Source: Dillenia suffruticosa
Lineage: Eukaryota > Streptophyta > Magnoliopsida > Dilleniales > Dilleniaceae
Length of the DNA stretch: 64,000 nt
Reading direction: 5' to 3'
Assembly: GCA_033439265.1 (NCBI GenBank)
Contig: JAVTVX010000013.1
Span: forward strand, 16,038,500-16,102,499
This document shows, one piece after another, positions 36,970-48,540 of the stretch (positions are counted from its first letter, which is position 1; each line of letters starts with the position of its first letter). Under the pieces are notes generated by a model. That model ran no database searches and had not been told where the DNA came from. It saw only the letters and a program-made list of their open reading frames with translations. The position numbers were made by a program, and so were the translations under genes.

Positions 36970-38430
36970 CTTTTTGGACCACAGCTTTTTTTTTTTTTTT
37001 CATTCATATCTTTTTTTATATATAGCTTATTTTTTTATTTCATTTGTGTCCTTTTTTTTTCAAGTTTTTTTTTTTCCATTTCACCTCCTACTATTCGGCC
37101 ACGGTTTTTTTTTTTTTTTTTTTTCATTCATGTCCTTTTTCTTATAGTTTCTTTTTTTTCTCTATTCGCATTATTTTTTTATTCATATCCTTACATTTTT
37201 TCATTTTGACCCTTTTTTATTCCCTTAGTTTCCTTATTTTTTAGGAACCACGCTTTTTTTTTCTTTTTTGGGTTTTGTTCAAATCTTTACCCTTTTTTTT
37301 ATGTCAGGTTCTTTTGTTTTTTTTTTTTTATTTCACGTCATTTTTTTCATTCAAGTACTTACACTGCACTTTTTGGTTTTGTCTTGGTATGTTTTTTTCT
37401 TGGGTCCTTTATTCTTTTGGGACCACACTTTGGGTTTTTTTTTGTTTAAATTCTTGTGCTTTTTTTTTTTTAACATTTTTTTTCTTTGAATTCTTCGTCT
37501 TCTTGGAACTACGCTTTTTTTATTTTTTTGTTTAAATTCTTATACTTTTTTTTTTCACCCTTTTTTCGGTTGGATCCTTCATTTTTATGGGACCACACTT
37601 TGTTTTTTTTTTTTTTTTTTTTTCAAATTCTACGCTTTTTTTGGACCCTACATTTTTTTTCATTCAAATCTTTACACTTTTTCATCTTAACCATTTTTGT
37701 TTAAGTCTTTCAACTTTTTTGAACCATACTTTCTTTTTTTTTTTGTTTCATTCAAATTTTTACATTTTTTTTTATCATTTTTTCACTTAAGTCTTTTGTC
37801 TTTATGACACCGCACTTTTTTTCTTTTTCATTTAGCTTCTTTCACTTTTTTTTTTTGACCCTTTGTTCTGTTAAATATTTCGTCATTTTAGGATATAGGT
37901 TTTTTCTCTCTCTTTTTTTTAATCTCACTGATAATCATTCCTTTATTTTTAGATCACGGTTTTAAATTTTTTTCATTCGGCGTCTTACTCTTTTGTTACC
38001 CAAAATTTTTCCCTTAGATTGTTCTTTTTTTTAAAATAAATAATAATAAGTTTTTTTTTTCCTTTTTTAGGCCCCACTTATCCATTCAGCTCCTTTTTTT
38101 ACCCACTTTTTCTCATTTTAATTTTTCTTCTTTCTTTAACATAGTTTTTTTTTTGTTTTTATTTTATCTCACAAATAGTCGTCTATTTATTTTTAAACCA
38201 CAAACTTTTTTTGTTATTCAGCTCCTCATTTTTTTTTTTACCATTTTTTTTCTCTTGAGTTCTTTGTTTTTTTTAACATAGGCTTTTCTGTTTTTGTTTT
38301 CTTGAAACCCCACGGATTATTCCTTTATTTATATTATCTTTTTATTCCACTTATTGCCCTTTTTTAATCTCATTCATTGTTTTTTTAGAGTTTCATCTTT
38401 TTCTTTTTCCTGTCGCTGATATACACTATA
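36970..38430. repeat. T-rich degenerate tandem repeat block, about 1.45 kb
   Basis: Long T-runs (up to about 22) are separated by short recurring phrases: gaccacact or gaccacgct before a T-run, cattcaaatctttac or cattcatgtcc after it, then gaccctttttt and a gtccttcattttt-like closing phrase. The phrase accac/accat recurs every 60-170 bp through most of the block. All pyrimidine bias is on the plus strand. The Phe-rich open frames here are by-products. Confidence 0.7.
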
Positions 38431-39340
38431 TTTTTTTATTAATTTGAATAATAATTTAATTTAAATATTAAATTAATTATAAGTTTAATAAATATTTATA
38501 CAGTAAAATAATATAATTCATATTTTATTGGCATGCGGGCAATAATTAGTTTCATTTTTAATTTGGTTATTCGATTGTGGCTTTTAAGTCATTTGCATTG
38601 GAAGAAAAATTAGGGTTGGGGTGGTGGTTGGCGTTGATGTGGCGGCTGGGATTGATGAGTATTATGTGATGTCAGAATTATGGTTGTTGCCTATCATGTG
38701 GCAGCATAACCTTTTCACCGTCATTCATACCCAATCCAAATAACTAAAGAAGAAAGAAGAAAGTTCAGGGGATTTTGATATTTTATTTTCGAATTAGAGA
38801 CTGATTTTAGACAAGATTTTGATTCGTATTATAGGTATTTGAGACTTTGGGTTGTTTTTGCTTGAAGCTAATTGACATGAAAATTAGGCGGAACACAATT
38901 GAACAAAACCTAAAGTTGGAGCCCATGAGTGTGTTGAACTGCAAAATTCTTGAGGTGATAAGAAATGGAAACGTGAATTGATCTTTAGCAACAGTACAAT
39001 CTCTAAAGAATATAATTTCATTTAGGGCCTTTGAATTGAATTGAATGGCAGTAAAAGTTCCTCACATACCTTGAATTTAATTTTTTTTTTATTTTATTCT
39101 TCTTCGTACTAAAAAATAAAAGTTCGTCCTAAGACATCTAAATGGTAAAAAATAAGTTTTATTTAAATATCTTTTTTTAAGTTGAGTTTTTAAATCTTTA
39201 TAAATATTTGTATTTTTATTATTTTTATTATGGTGTGGGTATAAAAAAAATAAAAGACTATATTCGTTAATTTCACTATTTTCTGTGAGAAAACACAATC
39301 AATAGAAATATTGAAATTATATTTCTGGAGTCTACTTTCA
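38431..39340. other. spacer upstream of the first WRKY gene
   Basis: AT-rich with a moderately GC-rich stretch at 38600-38720. No gene supported. Confidence 0.5.
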
Positions 39341-39649
39341 ATGGGTGACAACTGACAAGTGACACATGTAGCCGCCAGGTTTGTGCTAGAAAAAAAGAAT
39401 ATATATAATATGTATGAGCTCATCAATGGTGAGGTCAATCACATGACGTCACTAGGCATATGAGTACAACTTTGGCTTAATTTCCATGAAACTCAAGAGC
39501 ATGACTTTTCCAAATTTCTGTTTGATATAAACCCCAACAATGATTCTTCTTCCCAATCTTTTGTCCCTTCTATTGTTTCACTCCTTTTTCCATTTGTCTA
39601 CACTCACATAAGAAAGTTTGAAGGGAAAAAAAAAAATTGTTCATTTTCA
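39341..39649 (+). promoter_or_regulatory. promoter of the first WRKY gene
   Basis: TGAC cores (W-box core) occur at 39346, 39353 and 39360. A full W-box on the minus strand (ggtcaa) lies at 39433-39438, and the palindrome tgacgtca, a bZIP/TGA-type site, at 39444-39451. A TATA box, tataaa, is at 39526-39531, about 120 bp before the ATG. WRKY factors commonly bind such W-boxes in their own or each other's promoters. Confidence 0.55.
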
Positions 39650-40870
39650 ATGGCTGGCTTAGACTCAAATTTTGAAGAAAATTCATCTCCCTTGGACCTC
39701 AATGCTCTTCCTCATCAACCCCACAATGTAAGGGATTTTTTTTTTTTTTGAAAGGAATTGCCTTATGATTGTTTAATTATTTATTTATTTATTTATTATT
39801 TTGGTGTTTAGGGAAGTGATTTGGTGGCAGAGTTGATCAGGGTGAAGACGGAGAACAAGAAACTGAAAGGGATGTTGAGCATGACCTTAGATAGGTGCAG
39901 TAACTTAAAGAACAATGTATTTGAGGAGTTGAGGAAGAAGAATTTGAGGAGGGAAAGAGAAGCTGAAAGTAACCCACTCTGTAATTCGTCTCCAGTTTGG
40001 GAGGAAAGCGAGTGTTCGTGCACTGATCATCACTGTTGTAAGAAGTTGAGGCAAATCGCCTACAAGCCGCATGTTACAAGAGTCCATGTGAAAACCAAAG
40101 ATTCTGATCCCAATTTAGTAAGTTCCGACTCCCAAGAGCTATGCTAAAGAAAATTCGGAGAGCTATTACCTAACTCCAGTAAAATTCAAACCTTTTAAAC
40201 AATTATATTATAGGGACAAATATACTTTTTACGAGTGTAACAATATTTAGTAAATTTGTGAGAATCTGGCTGTTTTGGCTCCGCTCTTAATTTATAGGTT
40301 CTATATTCAAATTCAAGAATATGGGTTATTTTGCAAAAGGTATGAAACATGAACTAACCAACGCTGTTCTGTCAAATTTAGATGGTTAAGGATGGGTTTC
40401 AATGGAGGAAGTATGGTCAAAAAGTCACCAGAGATAACCCTTCCCCTAGAGCATATTTCAGGTGCTCATTTGCTCCAAGTTGTCCTGTCAAAAAGAAGGT
40501 AACCCCAAAATTTCTCAGTCCAAAGTTTTTCGACACTCAATTCTCAAATTCAATATAATATATATATTCTTTATGGACTCACAATGTTCTAATTTAGTTA
40601 TTTGATGTCTCATTTTCAACTATTTAGGTGCAAAGAAGTGCAGAAGATGAATCAATCTTGGTTGTGATATATGATGGGAAGCACAATCATCCACCACCAT
40701 TTGGGGCCAGTAACATAATGCTTGGTTCAATCCCTTATTCAGCAGCTTCAAGCCCTTCCCAACCAACAACACAAAGCCTCGACTCATTTCATCAACTCTT
40801 GGTGGAACGATTGGCATCTTTCCTAGCCAAAGATCCAAGTTTTACTTCACAACTTTCAAATGGTCCCTAG
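39650..40870 (+). CDS. WRKY transcription factor, group IIa, with DLNxxP motif
   Basis: DNA-binding regulator of the WRKY18/40/60 class, expected in the nucleus at TTGAC(C/T) boxes. Four GT-AG exons, 39650-39727, 39812-40117, 40382-40498 and 40628-40870, join in phase to 247 residues. Residues 16-21 read DLNALP, a DLNxxP-type EAR repression motif. Residues about 30-66 form a Leu-rich coiled coil. A Cys/His cluster lies at 94-102. The WRKY domain has WRKYGQK at 136-142 and zinc ligands C156, C162, H186 and H188 (C-X5-C-X23-H-X-H, group II). An intron interrupts the domain before VQR, as in groups IIa and IIb; the N-terminal coiled coil and overall wording point to IIa. The second WRKY gene lies 7.7 kb downstream on the same strand. 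No defect seen. Confidence 0.93.
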
Positions 40871-41178
40871 AAGAGTTCATCAAAGAATTGATGAATGAAT
40901 AAAAATCATAAGAGAGCCATTCATGTACTCTTGTCATGTAAATTTGGACATCGGAACAGTTGAGCTAGTATATGTAAAATTGTAAAATGAGCATTAGGGC
41001 TTTATGTCAATTAGTTTTTTACTAGAATAAACTATGAATTTATAAAGGAAGGAGCCATATATTGCATCCATAAATTTAGAATTTTTATAAATCTTTCCGT
41101 GAAAATGAAAAAAAATAACATAAAGTAAATTATATAAATAAGTAAAACTTTATAAGTACTATCATAAATCGGTCTCAA

Positions 41179-41322
41179 ATTACCATCTGCAATGGAATTT
41201 CATCCTTTTATGATGAAAAAAGTTTGCTCGTTGTTATTTTGTAATGTGTTAATTACCATCTGCATTGGAATTTTATCCTTTTATGATGGAAAAAGTTTGT
41301 TTGTTGTTATTTTGTAGTGTTA
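41179..41322. repeat. 73 bp tandem duplication downstream of the first WRKY gene
   Basis: attaccatctgcaatgg... at 41179 recurs at 41252 with a few substitutions; both copies end near a gtgtta. A Pro/Leu-rich frame at 41265-41516 overlaps it without domain support. Confidence 0.85.
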
Positions 41323-42295
41323 TTATGAAATATCCTAATAAACAAAATAGCATTAAAGTTACTTATACTCGACTGTGCCAGGACGTTTGTTACAAGTTGT
41401 TGTCACCATCACTTCCATTGGTTTCATCCACCATATGCACCTTCGCAGGTGATGCCAATGGCGCCATGTTGGCTATCCTAATCGTTGCTCACAACCCCCC
41501 TCTACCACCATTGTAGTCCCCACGAACTTAGTAGAGGCGGATAAGAAAAACAAGTTTTCATGTCAAGGGTAATGTAAAAATTTTTAATGGTAAAATTCAG
41601 ACATTAGAAATAAAATACGGAGGTTATTGAAATCAGTTTTGATTTCACAAGTAAACTGTTCTTTTGGCTCGAGTAGGGAACTGGTACAGATTTGTCCGCT
41701 GGATCTTGATGGAAAGACTTACAAAATACCCATTGAAGGTGGCCTAGTAGGGAAACTCTGACGTTCAAATTATAAAAAAAAGGTGATAGAGAAAGAAAAT
41801 AAATTGAGTAGAATGTATTACCTCTGATGCTGTGATACCTCTACATGATGTGAGTAGAGTTATGCATGAGGTTGTGTGTACGTACTTACATATGTTCACC
41901 TACCTCCAGTAGGCAGTCTCCGCTCTGTATATATAATATGTGCATGGTATGTCTCCGGTGTGTCAAGAGGTGTAAAAACCCTACTTTCCTAATTGAGAGA
42001 TTGTTAGAAATCTTTCAAAATTACAGAGAATGTAATTAAAGATTTCTAAAAATTTTAGAATTTCTCGAAATTAATAAAGATTTGAGTTACCAAATATTTC
42101 CTTTTTTATCGAGACTATAAGAGATTTGGAATCCTATAGGATCAAAGAAAGTTTCAGCTAACGTAAAAATTTACTATCTTATCAGGCGAGATTATAGGAG
42201 ATTCAAATCCCATGTGATCATGATCTTGATTTGCTTAGCAGAGACATCACATGATGGGAGGGTCGAACCAAGGAAGGAGAGATCGAACCAAGAGA
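41323..42295. other. spacer, possibly the outer part of an LTR-like repeat
   Basis: No gene supported. The stretch 41900-42250 contains a TATA-like tatatataatatg and precedes the direct repeat at 42296, so it may belong to the same element. Confidence 0.3.
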
Positions 42296-42511
42296 GAATG
42301 ACTGAGAGGATCCGACCAAGAGAGTTCAATCAAGAACCAATAAAGGATGGGTGGGCAAAGTGCACCGAAAGAGGATGGTCAAGCAACCGAGAAAGGGTGG
42401 TCGAGCAACCACGAGAGGGCGATCGAGTGCCTTGCTCAGTCGCTCGATAATCTGTTTGTGGGCCTTATGGTTATGGTCGTTAGCCTCTATATTGGGTATG
42501 GGCTATTAGGT
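42296..42511. repeat. direct repeat, copy 1 (LTR-like)
   Basis: Matches 44646-44860 over about 215 bp, with landmarks gaggatggtcaagcaaccga, gtggtcgagcaacc, gagggcgatcga and tattgggtatgggctattag. Both copies are in the same orientation, 2350 bp apart. The interior shows no gag or pol, so it could be a non-autonomous LTR element, but LTR ends are not clear. Confidence 0.6.
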
Positions 42512-43689
42512 CATATATTATTATTTGCTCCCCACTCCTATGACATTTTGAAAAATGGTATTAGGAGTAGAATTAATTAGGGAATTCAAAGAGGCAGAAA
42601 AGTACAGCGGTTGCAAAAGTGGTGCATTAAATGCAAGCAGTGAATGTGTCAATTAGACACTCTATGTTACTTTTTTTTTAAAAAAAAAGAAAGGCTTTCA
42701 TATTAGGCAAATTGTACTCAATACGCTTTCTGTGAGCGTAATGACGAGAAAGGAATTAGAGGAAATGATTGGGGCTGGTGACTTGTGGTTGAGCTTATTG
42801 GTCGAGTATGAGGTGGAAATGCATCTATTCTTTGCTTTGGAGAGCCATTGATAAGGTAGCGACGTATGATTTATAGGAAAAAGTCTTGTTCTTGCAAGGA
42901 GACTGATAGTCTCATTAGTCTTATTTTAGATGAGCCTAGTCATGAAGGAAAGAAGCAATAGGGTCCTGGAGGGCAAACGAATCTCCGAAGGGGTGCCTCT
43001 GAAAGAGACTGCTTAGAAAACATGATGTGCAAAATTTCTTGGGATTTAGATGAGGCAGAGATGACATGTAATTTCCTATAGATGTTCATGGATTCTGGTT
43101 ATTTCTTGTCAGAAGTGATGGATAGATCCTCAGTTCTATGATGCTTAATGCAAAGCATTTATGTTGTGAAAAGTGGGTTTTCAAGGATATCTAGAGCTCA
43201 AAGAAGTAGAGGATCTGAAGACTGTCCTGAAGACTCTTAGTATGAGAGGCTGGAACTAAGGGGACAGAGAATGAATTGAGTCGGATTAAGTTAGGAAGTG
43301 AGCACATGAAGGTTGTTAAGAGCCAACAACATAGTCCAAGAAGCTGCGGTGGGCTGAATAAGCTCTGCACCAGGTGAGACTGGAGAGGACCATGGCTATT
43401 GATGTCGGCTCCGAGGCAAGACTGACCTCATCTTCTTTTGTTGTTCTTCACTCGGACAATGTATAAAAATTTGTATGAATAAGAAAAATATTCGTTTGTT
43501 ACCTTTGCATTATTGCTCCCATATTGATCATGCATTGCAATAGAATGATTTGAGCGTTAAATTGTTGTTAAATGCATTGTAGTCAAATGAGGGGGTTAGA
43601 TCCCTTTTCAGGCATTAGAGTCGAGAGAATGTGTATTGAACCAATGTTATAACTCGTGAGGTGCGATGCCAAGAGAAAACCATAAGATT
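42512..43689. other. interior between direct repeats
   Basis: No coding domain recognised. Around 43440-43500 an aataagaaaaat segment resembles a polyadenylation region. Confidence 0.3.
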
Positions 43690-43965
43690 AGCAATATAGG
43701 ATGTAGAGCCAAGAGAATACCAATACAGGGCTTAGAGTTGAGAAATACCAATATAAGGCATAGACCCGAGAAAACACTAATATAAGGCATAGAGCTGAGC
43801 GAATACCAATATAGAGTGTATGATCGAAAGAATACCAACATAAGGCGTAGAGTCGAGAAAATATCAATATAGGGCTTAGAGTCAATAGAATAAAAATATA
43901 GGACGTAGACTCGAGAGAATAACAATGTAAGGCGTAGAGTTGAGAGAGTGGGTATGAAACTCATA
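43690..43965. repeat. minisatellite, about 29-30 bp unit
   Basis: About nine imperfect copies of a unit with accaatataaggcgtagag followed by tcgagagaat. The Tyr/Leu-rich minus-strand frames here (43647-43973) simply reflect the repeat. Confidence 0.8.
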
Positions 43966-44195
43966 TGAGGCATAGAGTCAAGAGAGTGGGTTGCGTCTAC
44001 CCAGTTGGTATTAAGACCCGTATTGATAACACGTTTGTAATATAAAGCCGAGAGAGTGAGCCGCGTCTACCCGGTCGAGTACTAGATCCCGTATTGACGA
44101 CGCGTTTAAAGAGTAGAGTTGAGAGATTGGGCCGCATCTACTCTTTCGGGTGTTAGGACCTGTACTGACAACATGTTTGAGGCATAGAGCCAGGA
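43966..44195. repeat. higher-order repeat, about 75 bp unit, three copies
   Basis: Each copy carries gcgtctaccc or a variant, then a cccgtattgacga-type segment and a cgtttg..gcatagagccgagagag-type return. It continues the preceding minisatellite and shares its tagagtcgagaga core. Confidence 0.75.
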
Positions 44196-44645
44196 GAATT
44201 GCTCAATGGAGGGGTATCCCTAATTGTGTTATCACCAGCTGAAAAGTCATTTTTGATTGCTACAGAGTCGACATGATCAAAATGTTGCAAAAAAAGTGTT
44301 AGAGTATGTGAAATAGAGATATTATTATTATAATAAGTATAAGACAAAATTCCAGATAGAAATGACTAATTAAGAATATTAAAATACTTATCAAAATAAT
44401 ATTAAGCTGTGGATAGAAGTTATTAAACCGAAACATTTGATAGATTTAGATCATAGTTGAGCGCTCCAATGCTGAGAAGTGTCTTGAACTTGACTTTCAT
44501 GTATTCAGTGCTCATTAATGCTTTCAAGACATCTAGATTAGACTGACCCACGATGGAGTTGTAAGGGGACGACAGTTTGACCACATTGAAGGTGGTTGTG
44601 GTGGTAACGTGGCTAGGTGGCATTTTCAAGATGACCCAAGATTAG

Positions 44646-44860
44646 AATGATTGAGAGGGTCTGATCGAGAGAGTTCGATCGAGAATCAAAAGAGGATGTT
44701 CGGGCAAGGTATACCGAGAGAGGATGGTCAAGCAACCGAGAGAGGGTGGTCGAGCAACCCCGAGAGGGCGATCGAATATCTTGCTCGGTTGCTTGATAAT
44801 CTGTCTATGGATCTTATGGTTTTGGTCATTAGGCCATATATTGGGTATGGGCTATTAGGT
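44646..44860. repeat. direct repeat, copy 2 (LTR-like)
   Basis: Second copy of 42296-42511, in the same orientation. About 15 percent of positions appear to differ by eye. Confidence 0.6.
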
Positions 44861-45844
44861 ATTGTACCATCAGAACTATTTACAATTGTCAAAACTTTTG
44901 AGGGGTTCTACTTCTTGGTCATCAGTCCTTAAAATCTTTTATCAAAATTTATCGGTCAAGGTGTTTGTATTGTAATGCATACCTAGATGAAGGACCAACT
45001 TGAAACTTCAAAAACTATGTGGTTATTAGTTTCTGTCATTTAGAAATTTGCCAAGTACCCTACATTTCAATGAATCCTTAGACCATGTAATAGAAAGTCA
45101 TCAAAATTTCTCAATTTTGAAAGTTCACCACTAATGACTCGGTCTTCTAGTGACAAGAAAACGTGGGGCTAGCCTATCAAGAAATTGACTCTGGGTATTA
45201 ATAACCATTTTTGCTTAGAAGAAATTAAATATTAAATGTCCAGAGACATTAACATATGTTTATTGAAAGGAACATACACCAGGTTTAGCTAGAGTCTTTG
45301 TTTAAAATTACTTGGTAGTTGAAGTCCTTTAGTGTAAAGGAAAAATCAAACATATTAGGTTGTCTAGTCTTGTTCCGGAAAGAGCATGGTAGGACTACCA
45401 CCCAACCAAGCAACAATGTTTGAAAAAAATCCACATTGTGAAACAGCTGTTACATTTCTTTCCTTTTTTTTTTCCTTTGATCATTGGCTAAATTTATATT
45501 CAATTTCTTAAAATCATGGGTAGATAATTTAATTTATATATTTGGTTAACAAGGACAACTTATTTTCCAAGTGACACACTGCCGATGCACTTAAATGACT
45601 TTACTTTTAAACAATTGGTTACATACTTTCCTAGAAAGTGCATTGTGAATCTTCTGAATAATGTGTTTATGTACATTTTCTTTCTTCACACGTTTCCACA
45701 TAGTTCTATTATTTATTTTAGTTTTCTAAAATTGATAAGAATGTTGGGTTGCGGAAGTAATAAGTTTGATCTTATCCGTGCAAACTTGCCTTCCAAGAGG
45801 GCCTTTTTTTTCCACAGAGAGAGAGATAACGTCAATTTATTTAG
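44861..45844. other. spacer without a gene
   Basis: No coding domain or family repeat recognised. Confidence 0.45.
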
Positions 45845-46021
45845 TAAAATATGATATTAGATTTTTTAATTAAGTTTTTAAATTTAACTCACGATTTAAA
45901 TATAAAAAAAATTATATTTGGGGATAACCCCTTAATGAGTTATTGTAAATTTTAAATCGAATTAATCGAAATATAATTTTAAATATCAATCGATATAATA
46001 AAAAAAAAAAAAAAAAAAAAC
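45845..46021 (+). repeat. SINE (Au-like), plus orientation
   Basis: tttttaattaag, ggggataaccccttaatgag, tcgaattaatcgaaatat and tatcaatcgatataat, followed by a run of about 21 A. The order is the complement of the minus copies nearby. Confidence 0.55.
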
Positions 46022-46249
46022 ACTAAAAAGACTATGGGTTTTGAGTAATCAATTTGATTGTATTTGTACTGAGCTTTTCAAAACCTAGTACTTTTGAGTA
46101 GTACTAAAACATTGTGGTTTTTGCAACTTGCCTCTTGTGTAAACATCAATGATATATTTTAACCATTTATTTAGGTTGGTTTGAAGATCATAGCATGAAG
46201 GACATTGAACACTTGGAATAGCTTGAAGTCATCCTTTTGTGACATTTAA

Positions 46250-46688
46250 CTGACGAAGACACTATCTCCACAAGCGAACACAAAAATTTAGCCAAAAAAA
46301 AAAAGAATATCCCAACTTCTTTTTTTTTTTCCTCGTGCTTCATTTACTCCCCTACCTTGGGAAATTCTACAAAGGAGATTTTTCTTTTTTTTTAATAATC
46401 AATCAAGTATTTTGAAAACTCTTTTAATATAATTTTTTTTTTTAATTTTGAATTTAAAATTTAATTAAAAAATCTAAATAAATATTAAGATATATCATTG
46501 ATGTTCACATATGAGGCAAGTTGCAAAATCCTTTTGTTTTTGACGAAGTCTATATCTCCTCAAGCGAACACAAAATTTTAGCCAAAAAAGAAAAAAGAAA
46601 AACCAAAAAAAGGAATGTCCAACTTCTTTTTTTTTTCTTCGTCATGCTTCGTTTACTCTCCGACCTTGGACAATCATACGAACGGGAA
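46250..46688. repeat. duplicated segment around a degraded SINE
   Basis: The phrase atctcc.caagcgaacacaaaa.tttagccaaaaaa...aacttctttttttt..cgt..tgcttc.tttactc occurs at about 46264-46345 and again at about 46553-46655. Between them is a decayed SINE scrap (46380-46500). Confidence 0.6.
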
Positions 46689-46853
46689 TTTTTTTTTTTT
46701 AGGTATAACCAATTGGATTTAAGCGTTGTTAAATTTAATTTGGATGAATAACTTTCAACTTAAATTTTTTTTTATTTTTAAATTTTGAATATAAAATTTG
46801 ATTAAAAACTTTAATATTTTTATCCACTAAATCAACTGTCCGTTGATACGAAA
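46689..46853 (-). repeat. degraded SINE (Au-like), minus orientation
   Basis: T-run, ggtataaccaattggat, decayed middle, and the closing atcaactgtccgttgatac. Confidence 0.5.
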
Positions 46854-46928
46854 AAACATTTTAGGAGCGATACTTGTCAAACATTTTACATTGTTGGGGA
46901 ATATAGAAAAGACCAAACTAGTATATGA

Positions 46929-47134
46929 TTAATTTTTTTTTTTTGGGTGCTCTTGGACTTGGTACACGACTCGATGTCTAGAATTTAATCCTAATTAATC
47001 TGAATTGATTTAATTGAGATCTCTCTTAGTGGGGTAGGAATATCTTAACGTAGTCAATTTTATGTCTAAATTATAAGTTAAACTTATAATTTTGATTAAG
47101 AGATACAGCAATCCCTACTATACCGATTGTCCAC
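46929..47134 (-). repeat. SINE (Au-like), minus orientation
   Basis: T-run, gggtgctcttggacttggtac, ctaattaatctgaattga, ctcttagtggggtaggaat, ttaagagatacagcaatccc and taccgattgtccacg. Structurally parallel to the next copy. Confidence 0.65.
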
Positions 47135-47216
47135 GTAAAAGTTGGTTGCATATACTAGTTTTGGCATCTTGTAGCAGAAGCACGCCTTCCTTCATGACTG
47201 AGATCCCTAAGTTCTA

Positions 47217-47392
47217 TTTTTTTTTTTTTTTCTGTGCTCTTGGATCACAATCCAATATTAGGAGTTTCATACTGATTAATCCGGGTTAAACTGACTGAGG
47301 TCCTTCTTAGGAGGTAGGGGTCTCCCAACGTAATCGACTCCATATTTAAGTCACGAGTCAAACTCGCTATACCAACTGTCTGTCGGTATCCA
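47217..47392 (-). repeat. SINE (Au-like), minus orientation, best-preserved copy
   Basis: T-run, tgtgctcttggatcacaatcc, ctgattaatccgggttaaac, ggaggtaggggtctccc, tcacgagtcaaactcgc and taccaactgtctgtcggta. Short flanking repeats gttctat occur at about 47211-47217 and 47396-47402 and may be the target duplication. Confidence 0.65.
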
Positions 47393-48359
47393 TGCGTTCT
47401 ATGTGCTTTCCATGAAATTTTTAAATATCTCGTTCAAATCTTAAAAGGAATTCAAGTATATCCGTGTTAAATGATAATAATCTTTCTATTGATTACAAAA
47501 CCAAACAAATTCCCTAAAACGTTTTGTAAAATACCTTTTTGGATTTCCACTGTTTTGAACATGAATTGCGCGTGAGACATTTCTTTAGCGCACACCAAAA
47601 TGGATTTTGGCAACATTTCTTGTCTAAATTAATGAAACAACATACTTTAGTGTATCATTATGATTAGTCAATCATTTAATTTCACTATTCTATTTAGAAG
47701 AGGGCAAACAAAGGGTTGTTTCGATTATCATATAAATCCTCAAAAAAAAATTGAAAGCTTTCATTTTGTCACATAACTTATTTATCTCTGGAGACCCATA
47801 TGAGAAAAGGTCAATAAAATAACTCAAAAATTTTGTACACCATAGAAGTATATTGAGGAAATCTTTGGATGGACTTAAAAGTTGCTATAGTACAATCAAT
47901 AAAAAAATAAATATAATTGGCAGAATTTGGATAAATCTTATGTTATGATCTGTCAAGGTAACGTTGACCGCAAAGAGCAAGTCTCGTGGAAATTCCACAA
48001 ACGAGTGATCGATATCCCAAGTTGACACATTTCTTAATGAGTCTGGTCTTTGTTTAATTTGCTTGGTTGTTAAAAGTCCTTTTCTGAAATTTCTGATCCT
48101 TATCAATCCAGCCAAATCCAAGTGCGCAATAGAAAATGCCTTCTCCCCGTGTTGAATCAGTGTAAGGCACAATCTTTCCAAAAGAAAGCAACAAGAAAAA
48201 AGAAGATAAGGCCAAAGAATTTGATGTAACTCCTAATTTTGGTGCTTGCGTCATAAACTTTATCCTAGAAACATGAAACATGAAACATGTATTTCAAAAT
48301 CACAATTTCATCAACAGAAATCAAGAAACATGTATTTCACGGTACTTTCCTTGAAATTT

Positions 48360-48540
48360 ACAAATTGACCTATCGAGGAACCAAGTAAGGCTCCTTGCCC
48401 TTCTATAAAAAGGGTGACACCCTCTGGTTACTTCTTCAGTCTTCCAGCAAATTTGCAATCTCTTGCCTTAGCTCTTTGTTGTTGGCTTCGGATTTTGCCC
48501 GCTGAAGGGCGAAAAAACTTTTTGTTGTAAAATTACCAAA
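48360..48540 (+). promoter_or_regulatory. promoter and leader of the second WRKY gene
   Basis: A W-box ttgacc lies at 48365-48370 and a TATA box, tataaaaa, at 48404-48411, about 130 bp before the ATG. Further W-box cores lie upstream at 47964-47969 (ttgacc) and near 48021 (ttgaca). Cross-regulation by the WRKY pair is inferred. Confidence 0.5.

Noticed and set aside
36913-37790. Phe-rich membrane-like proteins
   Set aside because: Products of T-runs in the degenerate repeat block; no real transmembrane gene.
43647-43973. Repetitive Tyr/Leu-rich minus-strand protein
   Set aside because: Its periodicity equals the minisatellite unit. No start context or splice structure.
47885-48281. Overlapping minus-strand frames of 98 and 75 codons upstream of the second WRKY gene
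   Set aside because: No domain recognised, and they overlap the presumed WRKY promoter.
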